DNA of 64,000 nt. Origin: Maridesulfovibrio salexigens DSM 2638 (GTDB taxonomy: Bacteria > Desulfobacterota > Desulfovibrionia > Desulfovibrionales > Desulfovibrionaceae). Location: positions 2,967,501 through 3,031,500 of the forward strand of contig NC_012881.1 in assembly GCF_000023445.1 (NCBI RefSeq). The letters are read 5' to 3'. The position numbers and the translations under genes were made by a program. The first letter of the stretch is position 1; the number at the start of each line of letters is the position of its first letter. The notes under the pieces are model-generated. The model saw nothing but the letters and a program-made list of their open reading frames with translations. It had not been told where the DNA came from and did no database searches. Of the stretch, positions 26,931 through 36,331 are shown in pieces.

Positions 26931-29900
26931 CTACTGGATACTGCCGCTCTTAACTGTTGCCATGCTGTAGATCTCATGGGGATCAAGGATAAGAACAACG
27001 CTACCGTCACCCATAATAGTTGCACCTGAAACGCCTTTGAGATCAAAGCCGTTGAGGTAGTTACCAAGGGGCTTAATAACGATTTCCTGACGTTCCAGCA
27101 GTCTGTCTACAACCAGCCCGAGTCGGCGGTCATTGTCATGGACAATAACAACAGGCAGAACCTCACGTTCAGGATCGCTGACAGGCTGCTCAAGCAGTTC
27201 AGCAAGCTCGGCAATACCAAGCACCTCGCCACGCAGGGTAACGGCTTTACGGTTGTTGACCTCAGTAAGTCTTTCCGCCTCAATCTTGGTGGTTTCAGAA
27301 ACCGCATCAAGAGGAATGGCGTAGTTTGCACCGTTAATCTGAACCATAAGCGCATCAATAATCGCCAGGGTCAGCGGCAGGGTCAGGGTAAACTTGGACC
27401 CCTTGCCTACTTCGGAAGAAATGTGGACGCTACCTTTAAGGTCTTTGATGTTGTTACGTACAACATCCATTCCCACACCTCGACCGGAAATGTCAGTAAC
27501 CTTTTCTGCGGAGGAAAAACCCGGAGCAAAAATAAGTTCAATGGCTTCGCGGTCATCAAGGTTGCGGGCTTCTTCCGGAGAAATAACCCCCTTCTTGATG
27601 GCGACGTTACGCATCTTTTCAGGATCAATTCCGCGACCATCATCCTCAACCTCAATGGCAACAGAGTTACCCTTGTGATAAGCACGCAACCAGACATGCC
27701 CCTGAGGAGTCTTTCCGTTAGCGATACGCTCTTCTTCAGGTTCAAGGCCATGGTCTACAGAGTTCCTGATCAGGTGAACGAGAGGATCGCCGATTTCTTC
27801 GACAACACTCTTATCGAGTTCAGTCTCTTCGCCTTCGGTTATCAACTCGACCCGCTTACCGCTCTTACGGCTGAGGTCGCGAACCAAACGCGGGAATCTC
27901 GAAAATACAGTCTGAACCGCGACCATGCGGACCTTCATGATAGTGTCCTGCAGGTCGTCAGAAATTCTGGACAAAGCGTATGTTGTCTCGGTCAGCTGCT
28001 GGGCAACGACCGGAACTTCAAGGTGACCTTCCTCAAGACCACGGGCCAGCATGGTGTAGCGGCCCCTGCTGATGATAAGCTCACCAATAAGGTTCATGAG
28101 ATGATCAAGCTTCTGGTGGTCAACCCTGATAGTAGACATAGCCTTGGGCTTGGAACTCTTGACCGGTGCCCCGGCAGCAGGTTTCGCTGCGGGCTTGGCT
28201 GCAGGCTTAGCTGCGGGCTTAGCTGCGGGCTTGGGCGCGGGCTTAGCTGCGGCTTTAGGGGTGGCTTCCGCTTTAGGCGCAAGCTTCGGTTCCGACTTAG
28301 GCTCAGGCTTAGGTTCAGGTTTAGGCTCAGGCTTAGGTTCAGGTTTAGGCTCAGGCTTCGGTTCTGGCTTAGGCTCAGGCTTCGGTTCTGGCTTAGGCTC
28401 AGGCTTCGGTTCTGGCTTAGGCTCAGGCTTCGGTTCTGGCTTCGGTTCTGGCTTAGGCTCTGGCTTAGGCTCTGGCTTGGACTCAGCAGGAGTCTCTGCT
28501 CCGCCTTTAAGATCACTCACAGCAGAATCAATCATTTCGGAAATAATTCCACATTCCTGACGCAGCAAGTCAAGCATCAACTCAAAATCCATGTCAGAGG
28601 AGCGAGCCTGATCTACAAGTCCTGCGGTTCTCTCTGCGTATTCCCGCAAGTCGTCAAAGCCCATGTAACCACCAGAATTCTGAATGGAAACAAGGCTTCT
28701 GTAGAGTCCATCAATATAATCTTTTTGGCTGGCATCTTCGCCCAAAGTTTTCAGGGCCAATTCAATATTATCGACCTGTTGATGGACGGTCTGTTCAAAA
28801 ATAGCAATATCTTCCGGATCCAGTCCTTCTTCTGTCGGTTCCAGCTCAACTTCAGGCTCAGGTTCAACTTCTGCTTCTTCAACAACTTCATCTTCTTCTG
28901 GAAGATCAGCGGTAACGACCTCGCCCTTTTCAACCGCTTCCTGAAGCGGCGAAACGAGCTGATCAATATCCAAAGGTTGAACATCACCTGTTTTCGGGGA
29001 TACGTGAGCAATCAGCGACTCAATACCATCAACGACAGCTAAAAGCAGATCAATCATGGTACGGGTAGCTGCAACTTCCCCTTTTCGAACCTTATTCAGC
29101 AGGGTCTCGGCTTCATGGGTGAGCGAATTAAGCTCGCGGAAACCAATAATACCGCTATTGCCTTTAAGGTTATGGAAATATCTGAATATATCGTTGATGA
29201 GGTCGTCATTGCCTTCAGGGTCCTGCTCAAGCTCAAGCAGCCCGTTAGTTAGATTCTCGATGATTTCATGGGCTTCTTCGAGAAAATCGGCCAGATGACC
29301 TTCCCCTACAGTTGTCAACTTATAGGGCTCGGCTTCCTCATTAACAATGGCTACAAACTGAAAAGCCTGCTTGCGTCCTGGCTCTGGCATATTGGACTCC
29401 TGCTCGATTTGGGTCTCCGGCAAATCTGTCTCAACTTCAATAATTTCTTCAACCGGTTCAGGTTCCGGATCTACTTCTTCCAGAACTGGTTCCGGTTCGG
29501 GTTCCGGTTCGGGTGCAACCTCCTCCGCAGGGGAGGTGGAAGGTTCCGGGGTTTCTCCGGCCATGATGGCATCGATCCTTTCAATAGTAATTGAAGTATC
29601 AACTTCACCTTCATTGCCGAGTTCATCCAGATTATCGATCAACTGACGCAACAAATCGGTGGCAGCAAGAATTACATCCATAATTTCCGATGTAACCCCG
29701 ATCTCTCCTTTCCGAAGTTCGTCAAGAATATTTTCCGCCCTATGGGCGAGGCCATTGATGATATTCAGCCCCAAAAAGCCCGAAGCCCCCTTGAGGGAGT
29801 GCATTGGCCTGAATATTTCATTCAGAAGATCAAGGTTCTCGGGATTATTCTCAAGCTCAAGCAGGTTGGGCTCAATAGTTTCGAGATGCTCTTTAGCTTC

Positions 29901-29948
29901 AATAATGAAATCCGCAAAAATTTCAGGATCCATGAAATCCTGGCTCAT
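26931..29948 (-). CDS. cheA: Chemotaxis histidine kinase CheA with three Hpt domains
   Basis: A 1,005-residue CheA. Two intact Hpt domains carry the phospho-His at residues 50 (MHSLKG) and 259 (FHNLKG). A third Hpt-like domain (residues about 376-478) has Val where the His should be and Gln for the Lys, so it cannot be phosphorylated. Residues about 489-555 are a Pro-Glu-Pro-Lys tandem repeat, then PAAK repeats, then the dimerisation, HATPase ([29 protein letters not shown]) and CheW-like domains. It phosphorylates the CheY and CheB in this operon. AGGGG precedes the ATG. It is the last gene of a seven-gene operon. Confidence 0.95.
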   Translation of the reverse strand: MSQDFMDPEIFADFIIEAKEHLETIEPNLLELENNPENLDLLNEIFRPMHSLKGASGFLGLNIINGLAHRAENILDELRKGEIGVTSEIMDVILAATDLLRQLIDNLDELGNEGEVDTSITIERIDAIMAGETPEPSTSPAEEVAPEPEPEPEPVLEEVDPEPEPVEEIIEVETDLPETQIEQESNMPEPGRKQAFQFVAIVNEEAEPYKLTTVGEGHLADFLEEAHEIIENLTNGLLELEQDPEGNDDLINDIFRYFHNLKGNSGIIGFRELNSLTHEAETLLNKVRKGEVAATRTMIDLLLAVVDGIESLIAHVSPKTGDVQPLDIDQLVSPLQEAVEKGEVVTADLPEEDEVVEEAEVEPEPEVELEPTEEGLDPEDIAIFEQTVHQQVDNIELALKTLGEDASQKDYIDGLYRSLVSIQNSGGYMGFDDLREYAERTAGLVDQARSSDMDFELMLDLLRQECGIISEMIDSAVSDLKGGAETPAESKPEPKPEPKPEPKPEPKPEPKPEPKPEPKPEPKPEPKPEPKPEPKPEPKPEPKPEPKPEPKSEPKLAPKAEATPKAAAKPAPKPAAKPAAKPAAKPAAKPAAGAPVKSSKPKAMSTIRVDHQKLDHLMNLIGELIISRGRYTMLARGLEEGHLEVPVVAQQLTETTYALSRISDDLQDTIMKVRMVAVQTVFSRFPRLVRDLSRKSGKRVELITEGEETELDKSVVEEIGDPLVHLIRNSVDHGLEPEEERIANGKTPQGHVWLRAYHKGNSVAIEVEDDGRGIDPEKMRNVAIKKGVISPEEARNLDDREAIELIFAPGFSSAEKVTDISGRGVGMDVVRNNIKDLKGSVHISSEVGKGSKFTLTLPLTLAIIDALMVQINGANYAIPLDAVSETTKIEAERLTEVNNRKAVTLRGEVLGIAELAELLEQPVSDPEREVLPVVIVHDNDRRLGLVVDRLLERQEIVIKPLGNYLNGFDLKGVSGATIMGDGSVVLILDPHEIYSMATVKSGSIQ
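28288..28486 (-). repeat. Tandem Pro-Glu-Pro-Lys coding repeat inside cheA
   Basis: About 200 bp of degenerate 12- and 24-bp units (GGCTTAGGCTCA variants on the plus strand) encoding roughly sixteen PEPK units between the Hpt and dimerisation parts of CheA. It is likely a long extended linker and prone to slippage. Confidence 0.85.
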
Positions 29949-30035
29949 CTAGAGACCCCTTCTTAAAAGTTCTTCTGCAGTGGTCAGTTGCAGTCAAGTC
30001 CGGAAACAGTCTTCGTAGACTGCGCCGCTATTACA

Positions 30036-30404
30036 TTATCCGAGAAGCATTTTAATATTCTTAACCATCTTTTCAGGCTGGGCAGGCTTAACCATATAAA
30101 GGTTGGCTCCCAGACTCAGGCCGGTCTGAATATCTTTTTCCTGACCTTCAGTCGAGAGCACAATAATGGGGATATCTTTATATGCATCCTGCTCGCGAAC
30201 TGTTTTAATGTAAGTAAACCCGTCCATTCTCGGCATATTTACATCGGAAATAATTAGATCAACTTTGTCCAGACTGTAAAGCTTTTCAAGGCCGTCTAAG
30301 CCGTCTTCCGCGGTAGTTACCTTGAACCCTTCTTTTTTCATGATGAAGGCGACGAGGTTCCTTACAGTCTTTGAATCGTCCACTATCAGAATATGTTTAG
30401 GCAT
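30036..30404 (-). CDS. cheY: CheY-like response regulator
   Basis: A 122-residue single receiver. The acidic pair is in ILIVDDSKT, the phospho-Asp in DLIISDVNMP, the conserved Thr/Ser in IIVLSTEG and Lys in MVKPAQP. ATG 30404 is preferred to an upstream codon: a GGAGAGGG site precedes it and the resulting N-terminus MPKHILIVDD is standard. The start overlaps the end of cheW by 8 bp. It should take phosphate from CheA and act on the flagellar motor or another output. Confidence 0.92.
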   Translation of the reverse strand: MPKHILIVDDSKTVRNLVAFIMKKEGFKVTTAEDGLDGLEKLYSLDKVDLIISDVNMPRMDGFTYIKTVREQDAYKDIPIIVLSTEGQEKDIQTGLSLGANLYMVKPAQPEKMVKNIKMLLG

Positions 30405-31095
30405 TTCCCTCTCCTTCACTCTTTAAAATTTGTTCTACCAGTCGATCCACGGAAAGAATGTTGACCAGTTTTTCACCATTTTTGTAGAGGCCAAGCAAAA
30501 AATCAGAACTCACACCCACTTCTGATTCCACTCCCCAAACCAGATCCTTCTTATATGCACGGTACATTGTTCTAACCGCACTGATGGCCAACCCGATCTG
30601 CAATCCTTTATGTCTGCAAATAACGACAAATTTATCCTGTACGCCCATTCCGTCATGCAGCAGATGCCTCAAATCAAGAACCGGGGTAACCCGTCCCCTG
30701 AGGTTGATGATCCCCTGCATAAAACGCGGAGCAGCGGGTAGCAACGTCACAGGAATTTTTTTAACAACTTCCTGAATGACCATGATCGGCAAACCATATT
30801 CCCGGTCTCCGACAACAAAACTGACGAGCTGGATTTCATCCTCTTCCTTGAGCTTCTCCTCAAAGTCAGCGGAGCTTCCTTCTCCCCCGTAATCATCGAC
30901 CGGGCCGGAACCTAATCCGGGAATGGCAGCGCCACCACGGGGTTCAACCCGATCCAGACTGTTAAACGCAGCCTGCCCGCCAATGCCCATATATTTATCC
31001 ATGAAAGCTTGTTCGGCATCAGTATATCCGCCGTCCTGCTTTTCTTCACTGGGCAGGTTCACGTTTTCAACAAAATATTCTTCAGGCGTTTTCAT
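30397..31095 (-). CDS. cheW: CheW-domain coupling protein with long N-terminal extension (possible ParP analogue)
   Basis: A 232-residue protein. The CheW domain starts near residue 85 (EIQLVSFVVGDREYGLPIMVIQEV, then RFMQGIINLRGRVTPVLDLR). The first 85 residues are a non-canonical, partly disordered extension with AEQAFMDKYMGIGG and Gly/Pro stretches. Ordinary CheW lacks such an extension. In Vibrio a CheW-like protein (ParP) links a ParA-type ATPase to the array. A parA gene lies directly upstream here and overlaps by 14 bp, so a ParP-like role is a reasonable inference, not a demonstrated one. Confidence 0.85.
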   Translation of the reverse strand: MKTPEEYFVENVNLPSEEKQDGGYTDAEQAFMDKYMGIGGQAAFNSLDRVEPRGGAAIPGLGSGPVDDYGGEGSSADFEEKLKEEDEIQLVSFVVGDREYGLPIMVIQEVVKKIPVTLLPAAPRFMQGIINLRGRVTPVLDLRHLLHDGMGVQDKFVVICRHKGLQIGLAISAVRTMYRAYKKDLVWGVESEVGVSSDFLLGLYKNGEKLVNILSVDRLVEQILKSEGEGNA

Positions 31096-31900
31096 TTCTG
31101 ACTATCTCTCTTGCCAACTGCATATATTCCTGAGCGCCACGCGTTTTAGGATCAACATCAAAAATAATCCTACCGCTGGCGCAGGCCTCTCTGAACTTGG
31201 TATCCATGTGGATAACGGTACTGAAAACCTTATCGCCCAACTTTCTCCTGATCAGATTCAAAATCTTCCTGCATGCCCCGGCCCTACCGTCATACATAGT
31301 AGGCAAAGCCCTGAACTTAACAGGACTGGGAAGCACCTTATTTAAAATCTTGATCGTATCAAAGAGCAAACGGATACCATAAAGAGCTAAAAAGTCAGTC
31401 TGAATAGGGATCAGAACAATGTCCGCTGCCACAATGGCGTTAACCAGCAGCACTCCCACATGGGGCGGACAGTCAATGAGTATGTAGTCGTAATACTCTT
31501 TAACCTCATCCAATGAATTGGAGAGGACCATGCCCTTATTCTTTCTGTCTTTAAGGTCAACCTCCAGTTCCGATAAACGAATGCTGGCCGGAACAAAGTC
31601 AAATCCCACCCATTCGCGTTTTTTGACTATCTTGCCCCAGAGACTCTTAAAATCCGCATCATCAAAAAACAGATCATGAGCCGAGGTTGTGACGGTTTCA
31701 GGGAAGTAAGACATATGGACCGAGGCATTCGCATGGGGATCAAGATCAATGACCAGTACTTTTTTCCCTTCCCTGGTCAAAGCCTCCCCAAGAGTCAGAG
31801 CCGTGGTCGTTTTGCCTACACCTCCCTTTTGGTTGGCGATGGCATAAACCTTCGCCAATGATGCAGCCCCGTCCGACTGCTTAATATTAATGTTTTCCAT
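31082..31900 (-). CDS. ParA-family ATPase of the chemotaxis operon
   Basis: A 272-residue MinD/ParA ATPase. It has the deviant Walker A KGGVGKTTTALTLGEAL, the switch I DLDPHANAS, Walker B YILIDCPPHVG and the IPIQTDFLALYG segment. ParA proteins on chemotaxis operons (ParC/PpfA) position chemosensory arrays and help their inheritance at division. No parB gene or parS-like site is seen here, which fits the chemotaxis type rather than chromosome segregation. It overlaps the CheW gene by 14 bp. Cytoplasmic, nucleoid- or pole-associated. Confidence 0.9.
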   Translation of the reverse strand: MENINIKQSDGAASLAKVYAIANQKGGVGKTTTALTLGEALTREGKKVLVIDLDPHANASVHMSYFPETVTTSAHDLFFDDADFKSLWGKIVKKREWVGFDFVPASIRLSELEVDLKDRKNKGMVLSNSLDEVKEYYDYILIDCPPHVGVLLVNAIVAADIVLIPIQTDFLALYGIRLLFDTIKILNKVLPSPVKFRALPTMYDGRAGACRKILNLIRRKLGDKVFSTVIHMDTKFREACASGRIIFDVDPKTRGAQEYMQLAREIVRNENA

Positions 31901-31941
31901 ATCAGCCCGCAGATTTATATAAATTTAACCGCAGACCGGTA

Positions 31942-32820
31942 TTATTCCAGCTTCTGGTAAATAATCGCACCCGGATGGTGTACCGGCTTGAATGCTCTGG
32001 TGATATTATGCAGAGATTCAGAATGACCGATAATCAAATACCCGCCGGGAACAAGGTTATCGTAATAAGCATTGATAACCTTTTTCTTCATGGCTTCATC
32101 AAAATAGATGATAACGTTTCGGCAGAATACAATTTCCGACCTTTCAACACGTCTGACCTGCATGCGGTCACTAAGGTTGATCTGGCCGAAGCTGACCAAC
32201 TGTTTAACGTTTGGTTTTACCTTGTACTGCTTGCCGTCCTTATCAAAATATTTAGCTATGATCTCCTTGGGGGTAGTACGCAACGAATATTCACTGTAAA
32301 CAGCACGGCGCGCGGACTTAAGGACCCTTTCAGAGAGGTCGTTCGCTGTAATTTTGACATCCCAGCTGCTAAGCTCGGGACCAAGAACGTCATGAATGAT
32401 CATGGACAGGGTGTAAGGTTCTTCACCGGTAGAACAACCGGCGGACCAGATACGCAGCCGCTTACGCCTTTTCTTGCGCAGTTCATCCAGAACAGCAGGT
32501 AATACCTTGGTCTGGAAAACCTTCAGCTGGGGCGGGTTGCGATAAAAACTGGTCTCGTTGGTAGTGATTACCTCGAAGAGCTTGTTCAACTCTGCCTTTT
32601 TACCCGGATCATACTGCAGGTAATAATAGTACTCGCCAAAGTTCTTGAGATTAAGTTCCTTCAAGCGATTGGCAAGACGGTTTTCAAGCAGATATTTACG
32701 GTTACCCGCAATAAAGATACCTGCCTGATCATAAATGAAATCACGGAGCTGAGTGAACTCCAAATCAGAGATTTTCAGCTCTTTCCGCAGCGATATTGTC
32801 TTTGAAAACAGAGAAGACAT
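31942..32820 (-). CDS. cheR: Chemotaxis protein methyltransferase CheR
   Basis: A 292-residue SAM-dependent methyltransferase that methylates glutamates on chemoreceptors. The N-terminal helical CheR domain (FTQLRDFIYDQAGIFIAGNRKYLLENRL) is followed by the Rossmann SAM-binding domain: RIWSAGCSTGEEPYTLSM, ANDLSERVLKSARRAVYSE, and VFCRNVIIYFDEAMKKKV. A GGAG site lies at the end of the HEAT gene just before the ATG. Balanced by CheB in the same operon. No receptor gene is in the window. Confidence 0.95.
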   Translation of the reverse strand: MSSLFSKTISLRKELKISDLEFTQLRDFIYDQAGIFIAGNRKYLLENRLANRLKELNLKNFGEYYYYLQYDPGKKAELNKLFEVITTNETSFYRNPPQLKVFQTKVLPAVLDELRKKRRKRLRIWSAGCSTGEEPYTLSMIIHDVLGPELSSWDVKITANDLSERVLKSARRAVYSEYSLRTTPKEIIAKYFDKDGKQYKVKPNVKQLVSFGQINLSDRMQVRRVERSEIVFCRNVIIYFDEAMKKKVINAYYDNLVPGGYLIIGHSESLHNITRAFKPVHHPGAIIYQKLE

Positions 32821-34749
32821 CTAGTCTCCTTCTCCTTGCTCTTCCTGAATTCTCAAAATGGCCTCTTCGGCGGCCTGAATAACCTCGGGATCGGAGTCGG
32901 AATTGGACGCTTCCAGAAGAGCCTGAAACGCCATAGTTCCGCCAATGGCGCCTAATACTTCAATCACCTTAAGGACCACAAGTTTATGTGGAGAATCCAA
33001 CATTGTTATAAGTTGAGGCAGTGCACTTTCTTCACGATGCTCCCCGAGAGCTTCTGCAGCTCTGATCTGTACCCAGTCATCATCATCCTGAAGGGCCTGA
33101 ATAATATAGGGTATGACTTGTTCTGTGTAGCAGCTTCCCAGAAGCTCAATAACAGTCAAGCGAACATCGCGATTTTCATCATGAAGTCTTGAAAAAATGA
33201 GTGACATACTTTCGGAATCAGCAGAGCAGTCATGCAAAGCTTCGAGAGCAATCTTCCTGATATCAGGGACTTCATCCTCTAGAGCAATCTTGATGTGTTC
33301 AAGGTTACCATGAGCATCAATCTGCCCCATGGCAAACACGGCCATCAGCCTTTCGATAGGCTCATCGCTGTTGAACAATTCAACAAATCGCCGATTTACA
33401 TCCTCGCCGCCAATGGCAACGCAGGCATTGAGGGCTGCTTCCTTAACATCATCATAAGAGTGAGTAAGCAACCCGAAAATAGCGTCAATTGCATCAACAT
33501 CCTTAAGCTTACCGCCAAGGAAATTGATAGCAGACTTGAGCATAGAACCGTCCTGCTCGTTTTCAAGAACATTTTCAAAGAACGCCTTGGCTTCCTCACC
33601 GGCATTACCGACAAGAGCTTCAAGAATTCCCCGTTTAATGTCCCGGTCTCCATTTCCAAAAGCCTCCATAAGGACCTTTGAAACTTCAGGACCTTCCAGA
33701 TTTGAAAGGATCTGGATAACAATTGCCGCCTTTTTAAAATTACCACTGTTTACAGCAGCAACCAAAGCCTCGTTAAGGCCTATATTTGAAAGATCACCAA
33801 TTATTACAGCAAGACGATCGCGGTCGCGGTCAGGATCAAGTTCGCTGGCAAGATTAAGCACTTCTTCGGTGGCTTTTTCACCACCAACGTACCCCAGACC
33901 GGAGATAGCAGCATCCTGCACATCTTCGTCTTCATCTTTTAAGGCCACCAGCATATATTCGCGGAGTTTTTCCCGCTCACTTGCAGAAAGAAGCTTGAGG
34001 GACTTACCGCCGAGAATGCTGACAATCGCCTTAACGATTTTATTGCGTAAAGCGGTAGGACTATTATCCAGATGCCTGAGCAGCATGGTCACAGCCTTAA
34101 TATTACCAACCTCACCAAGAGCATCCACAATCATGGAGGCCACAAGATCGGAACTGGTATTCAAAGCCTTGACTAACGCATCTACAGAGCTGGAATGCTT
34201 GATTTTTGCAAGAGCTTCAATAACAGCATACTGTACCCACTCGTCATCCTGCATGGCCTTGTTCAGGCAGCGGGCTGCAGCGGGGTTGGCAAGATCGCCA
34301 AGGCTTACTGCAGCCTGATAGCGGACATTGACCTCAGGATCTTTGAGCAGGGCATCGCATAGGGGTTCCACAGCCATAAAACTGTTGGTAGACCCCAAAA
34401 TATCAGTAGCGAAAATTCTGATATCAGGATCATCGTCATGGACCAGCTCCACGAGGGAGGCAAAATCCTGCGCACCTACTTCACGCAGAATATCCATGGA
34501 AAGGTTCCTGACCGGGGCATCATCTGATCTAAGCAGGGGTACAACAGCCTGAACAGCTCCCTTGCCGCCGATGTTCCGTAGAGCATGGTCGGCGGCTTCC
34601 TGCAATCCCAGATGGCTGGTCTTCAAAAGATCGGCCAGCAGAGGAACGGCATCTGCACATTTCAACTCCCCAGCCTGAAACGCGGCCTCACGGACGACTT
34701 CATTATCGTCACTTTTCAGTTCTTCAAGAACCTTGGAACAATCCGTCAT
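32821..34749 (-). CDS. HEAT-repeat protein of the chemotaxis operon
   Basis: A 642-residue protein made almost entirely of HEAT/PBS-lyase-type helical repeats of about 30 residues (for example SVDALVKALNTSSDLVASMIVDALGEVG and AVQAVVPLLRSDDAPVRNLSMDILREVG). It has no signal peptide or transmembrane helix and no catalytic motif. Such solenoids are protein-interaction scaffolds. It is placed between cheB and cheR and its stop abuts cheR, so it likely binds a Che component or receptor. I recall HEAT proteins in Desulfovibrio che operons, but not a defined function. Confidence 0.85.
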   Translation of the reverse strand: MTDCSKVLEELKSDDNEVVREAAFQAGELKCADAVPLLADLLKTSHLGLQEAADHALRNIGGKGAVQAVVPLLRSDDAPVRNLSMDILREVGAQDFASLVELVHDDDPDIRIFATDILGSTNSFMAVEPLCDALLKDPEVNVRYQAAVSLGDLANPAAARCLNKAMQDDEWVQYAVIEALAKIKHSSSVDALVKALNTSSDLVASMIVDALGEVGNIKAVTMLLRHLDNSPTALRNKIVKAIVSILGGKSLKLLSASEREKLREYMLVALKDEDEDVQDAAISGLGYVGGEKATEEVLNLASELDPDRDRDRLAVIIGDLSNIGLNEALVAAVNSGNFKKAAIVIQILSNLEGPEVSKVLMEAFGNGDRDIKRGILEALVGNAGEEAKAFFENVLENEQDGSMLKSAINFLGGKLKDVDAIDAIFGLLTHSYDDVKEAALNACVAIGGEDVNRRFVELFNSDEPIERLMAVFAMGQIDAHGNLEHIKIALEDEVPDIRKIALEALHDCSADSESMSLIFSRLHDENRDVRLTVIELLGSCYTEQVIPYIIQALQDDDDWVQIRAAEALGEHREESALPQLITMLDSPHKLVVLKVIEVLGAIGGTMAFQALLEASNSDSDPEVIQAAEEAILRIQEEQGEGD

Positions 34750-34809
34750 TTCAAGTCCCCATTTTGTTTAAATCCGTAAGACATCTCACGGTTGCGTCTT
34801 TAAAAAAAA

Positions 34810-35859
34810 TTACAGGTAAAGATTATTGATGATAGCATTTGCCATATCGTCAATATCTACGATCTCATCTGCAAGCCCGTCATCAACGATAGCTTTCGGC
34901 ATACCGTAAACAACACAGGAGGAATCGCTCTGCGCAATGGCCCTGCCGCCCTTGCTTTTGAGCTCCCTGATTCCATCGCGACCATCGTTACCCATTCCTG
35001 TCAGGATGACTCCGAGAGCTCTGCGTCCGACAGCCTTGGCAACCGAAGAGACAAGCACGTTTGCAGAAGGCTTATAGAGGGCTTCTTTGGGTTCGGGTGT
35101 TACAACCAGATCGATTCTGCTGACCTTCTGGTCAATCACCAGATGTGAACCGCCGGGAGCAACAAATGCATGACCGGGCAAAAGCCTGTCTCCGGTCTCA
35201 GCTTCTTTGACTTTAATCTGGCTGACTCCGTTAAGACGGTTAGCAAAAGGTCCGGTAAAGGCCTTCGGCATGTGCTGAGCGATAACGATACCAGCCGGGA
35301 AATCTTTTGGTAGAGAAGATAAAATTTTCTGAACCGCCGGCGGTCCACCGGTGGAAACACCGATAACGACCACATCGCGCTTAGCCCTGCCGCGCGGAGT
35401 CCGAACCGGAACAGCAGGCTTGCGAGCGGCAGCGGCTGTGCGCAAACGAGGCACAGGGCGCATCTTTCGTCTGGCAACAGACTTAACCTTGGAGATCAGG
35501 TCATTTTCAATTTTTACAATGTCGAGGGAAACTTTTGACAGCTGTTTGGGAATAAAATCAACAGCACCAAGGTCCATAGCTTTAAGGGTGGCCTCGGCAC
35601 CTTCCGTGGTCAGGGAACTGACCATGAGTACCGGACGAGGCATCTCCATCATGATATGCCTTAGCGCGGTCAGACCGTCCATCTTGGGCATTTCAATATC
35701 GAGGGTAACCACATCCGGATTATGCTTCCGGATAACCCTTAAGCCTTCCTCCCCGTCACGCGCAGTGGCTACCACCTTGATGCCGGGATCCTTCTGCAAC
35801 ATGGTGCTTATAGCTTTACGCATGAAAGCGGAATCATCTACAACTACGACATTTATCAC
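34810..35859 (-). CDS. cheB: Chemotaxis protein-glutamate methylesterase CheB
   Basis: A 349-residue protein with an N-terminal receiver (VVVVDDSAFMRKA, VTLDIEMPKMDGLTAL, FIPKQ) and a C-terminal methylesterase/deamidase domain. The catalytic triad is visible as Ser in GVSTGGPPAVQ, His in AQHMPKAFTG, and Asp in GMGNDGRDG. It demethylates receptor glutamates when phosphorylated by CheA. The GTG start has an AAGGAG site at the right distance. It is the first gene of the operon; about 350 bp of AT-rich sequence upstream should hold the promoter. Confidence 0.95.
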   Translation of the reverse strand: MINVVVVDDSAFMRKAISTMLQKDPGIKVVATARDGEEGLRVIRKHNPDVVTLDIEMPKMDGLTALRHIMMEMPRPVLMVSSLTTEGAEATLKAMDLGAVDFIPKQLSKVSLDIVKIENDLISKVKSVARRKMRPVPRLRTAAAARKPAVPVRTPRGRAKRDVVVIGVSTGGPPAVQKILSSLPKDFPAGIVIAQHMPKAFTGPFANRLNGVSQIKVKEAETGDRLLPGHAFVAPGGSHLVIDQKVSRIDLVVTPEPKEALYKPSANVLVSSVAKAVGRRALGVILTGMGNDGRDGIRELKSKGGRAIAQSDSSCVVYGMPKAIVDDGLADEIVDIDDMANAIINNLYL

Positions 35860-36169
35860 TAACCCGATCTCCTTTCTCTACGGCGTCTACTCAGCTCAGT
35901 CTTTAACAGTTTGTATACAAAGACGATTTTTCGAATTAACCCAGCCGTTCAAATAAAAGTGAACCGCAACCGTAGATAAAACTTGTCACATATGAGTATT
36001 TTTGTCCAACAAACTCCCTGAATTTCACTAAAAAATCATACAAATCGATTTTTAGTACAGATTTTAATACTCACACTTTTATCACTTTAAAACATTGGAA
36101 GTTTATGTGCAAGAATATAAAAATTCATGTGCAATCTTTTTGAAATTATTTTTTTTCTTAATTTTTTCC
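35860..36169. other. AT-rich intergenic region upstream of cheB and the tRNA gene
   Basis: About 310 bp without a credible gene. It must contain the promoter of the chemotaxis operon (minus strand). I looked for a sigma-54 or sigma-28 type element on the minus strand and saw no convincing one. Confidence 0.5.
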
Positions 36170-36198
36170 TTGCCAAGCATCTCAGGATTCGATAGATA
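36170..36198 (+). promoter_or_regulatory. Probable promoter of tRNA-Pro
   Basis: TTGCCA (36170-36175) and TAGATA (36193-36198) with a 17-nt spacer place the start of transcription a few bases before the tRNA. The -35 matches five of six positions, the -10 is poor. Confidence 0.4.
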
Positions 36199-36211
36199 CC
36201 CAATCTCACGA

Positions 36212-36288
36212 CGGGATGTGGCTCAGTCTGGTAGAGCGCTGCGTTCGGGACGCAGAGACCGGAGGTTCAAATCCTCTCATCCCGACCA
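36212..36288 (+). tRNA. tRNA-Pro (anticodon CGG)
   Basis: A 77-nt cloverleaf. The acceptor stem CGGGATG (36212-36218) pairs with CATCCCG (36278-36284), followed by ACCA. The anticodon arm CTGCG-TTCGGGA-CGCAG gives anticodon CGG. The T-loop is GTTCAAATC with a five-bp stem on each side. It reads CCG codons. The 3' half from 36239 belongs to the 61-bp repeat that bounds the island, so integration restored a complete tRNA. Confidence 0.95.
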
Positions 36289-36299
36289 GATAATTCAAG
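36239..36299 (+). repeat. attL: 61-bp direct repeat covering the tRNA-Pro 3' half
   Basis: Identical to 56657-56717 for 61 bases, from the CTGCG of the anticodon stem to TTCAAG beyond the CCA end. Flanking bases differ on both sides. This is the core attachment site left by integration of the element. Confidence 0.92.
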
Positions 36300-36331
36300 G
36301 GTTTACGAAGCAAGCTTCGTAAACCCTTTTA
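36297..36331 (+). terminator. Terminator of tRNA-Pro, supplied by the island
   Basis: AAGGGTTTACGAAG (36297-36310) pairs with CTTCGTAAACCCTT (36315-36328), then TT and A. It differs from the hairpin that follows the repeat at attR, so the island brought its own terminator for the tRNA. Confidence 0.8.

Noticed and set aside
27138-29042. Very long open frame on the strand opposite cheA
   Set aside because: It mirrors the repetitive, biased codons of cheA (long Arg/Leu/Phe repeats opposite PEPK) and lacks a ribosome site; cheA itself has intact domains over the same bases.
31082-31900. Chromosome- or plasmid-partition ParA
   Set aside because: There is no parB or parS-like site, and the gene is embedded in a chemotaxis operon with overlapping neighbours.
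35860-36211. Sigma-54 or sigma-28 promoter for the chemotaxis operon
   Set aside because: No GG-N10-GC or TAAA-N15-GCCGATAA-like element could be seen on the minus strand.
36095-36322. Plus-strand ORF running across the tRNA-Pro gene
   Set aside because: It overlaps a clear tRNA and has no Shine-Dalgarno.
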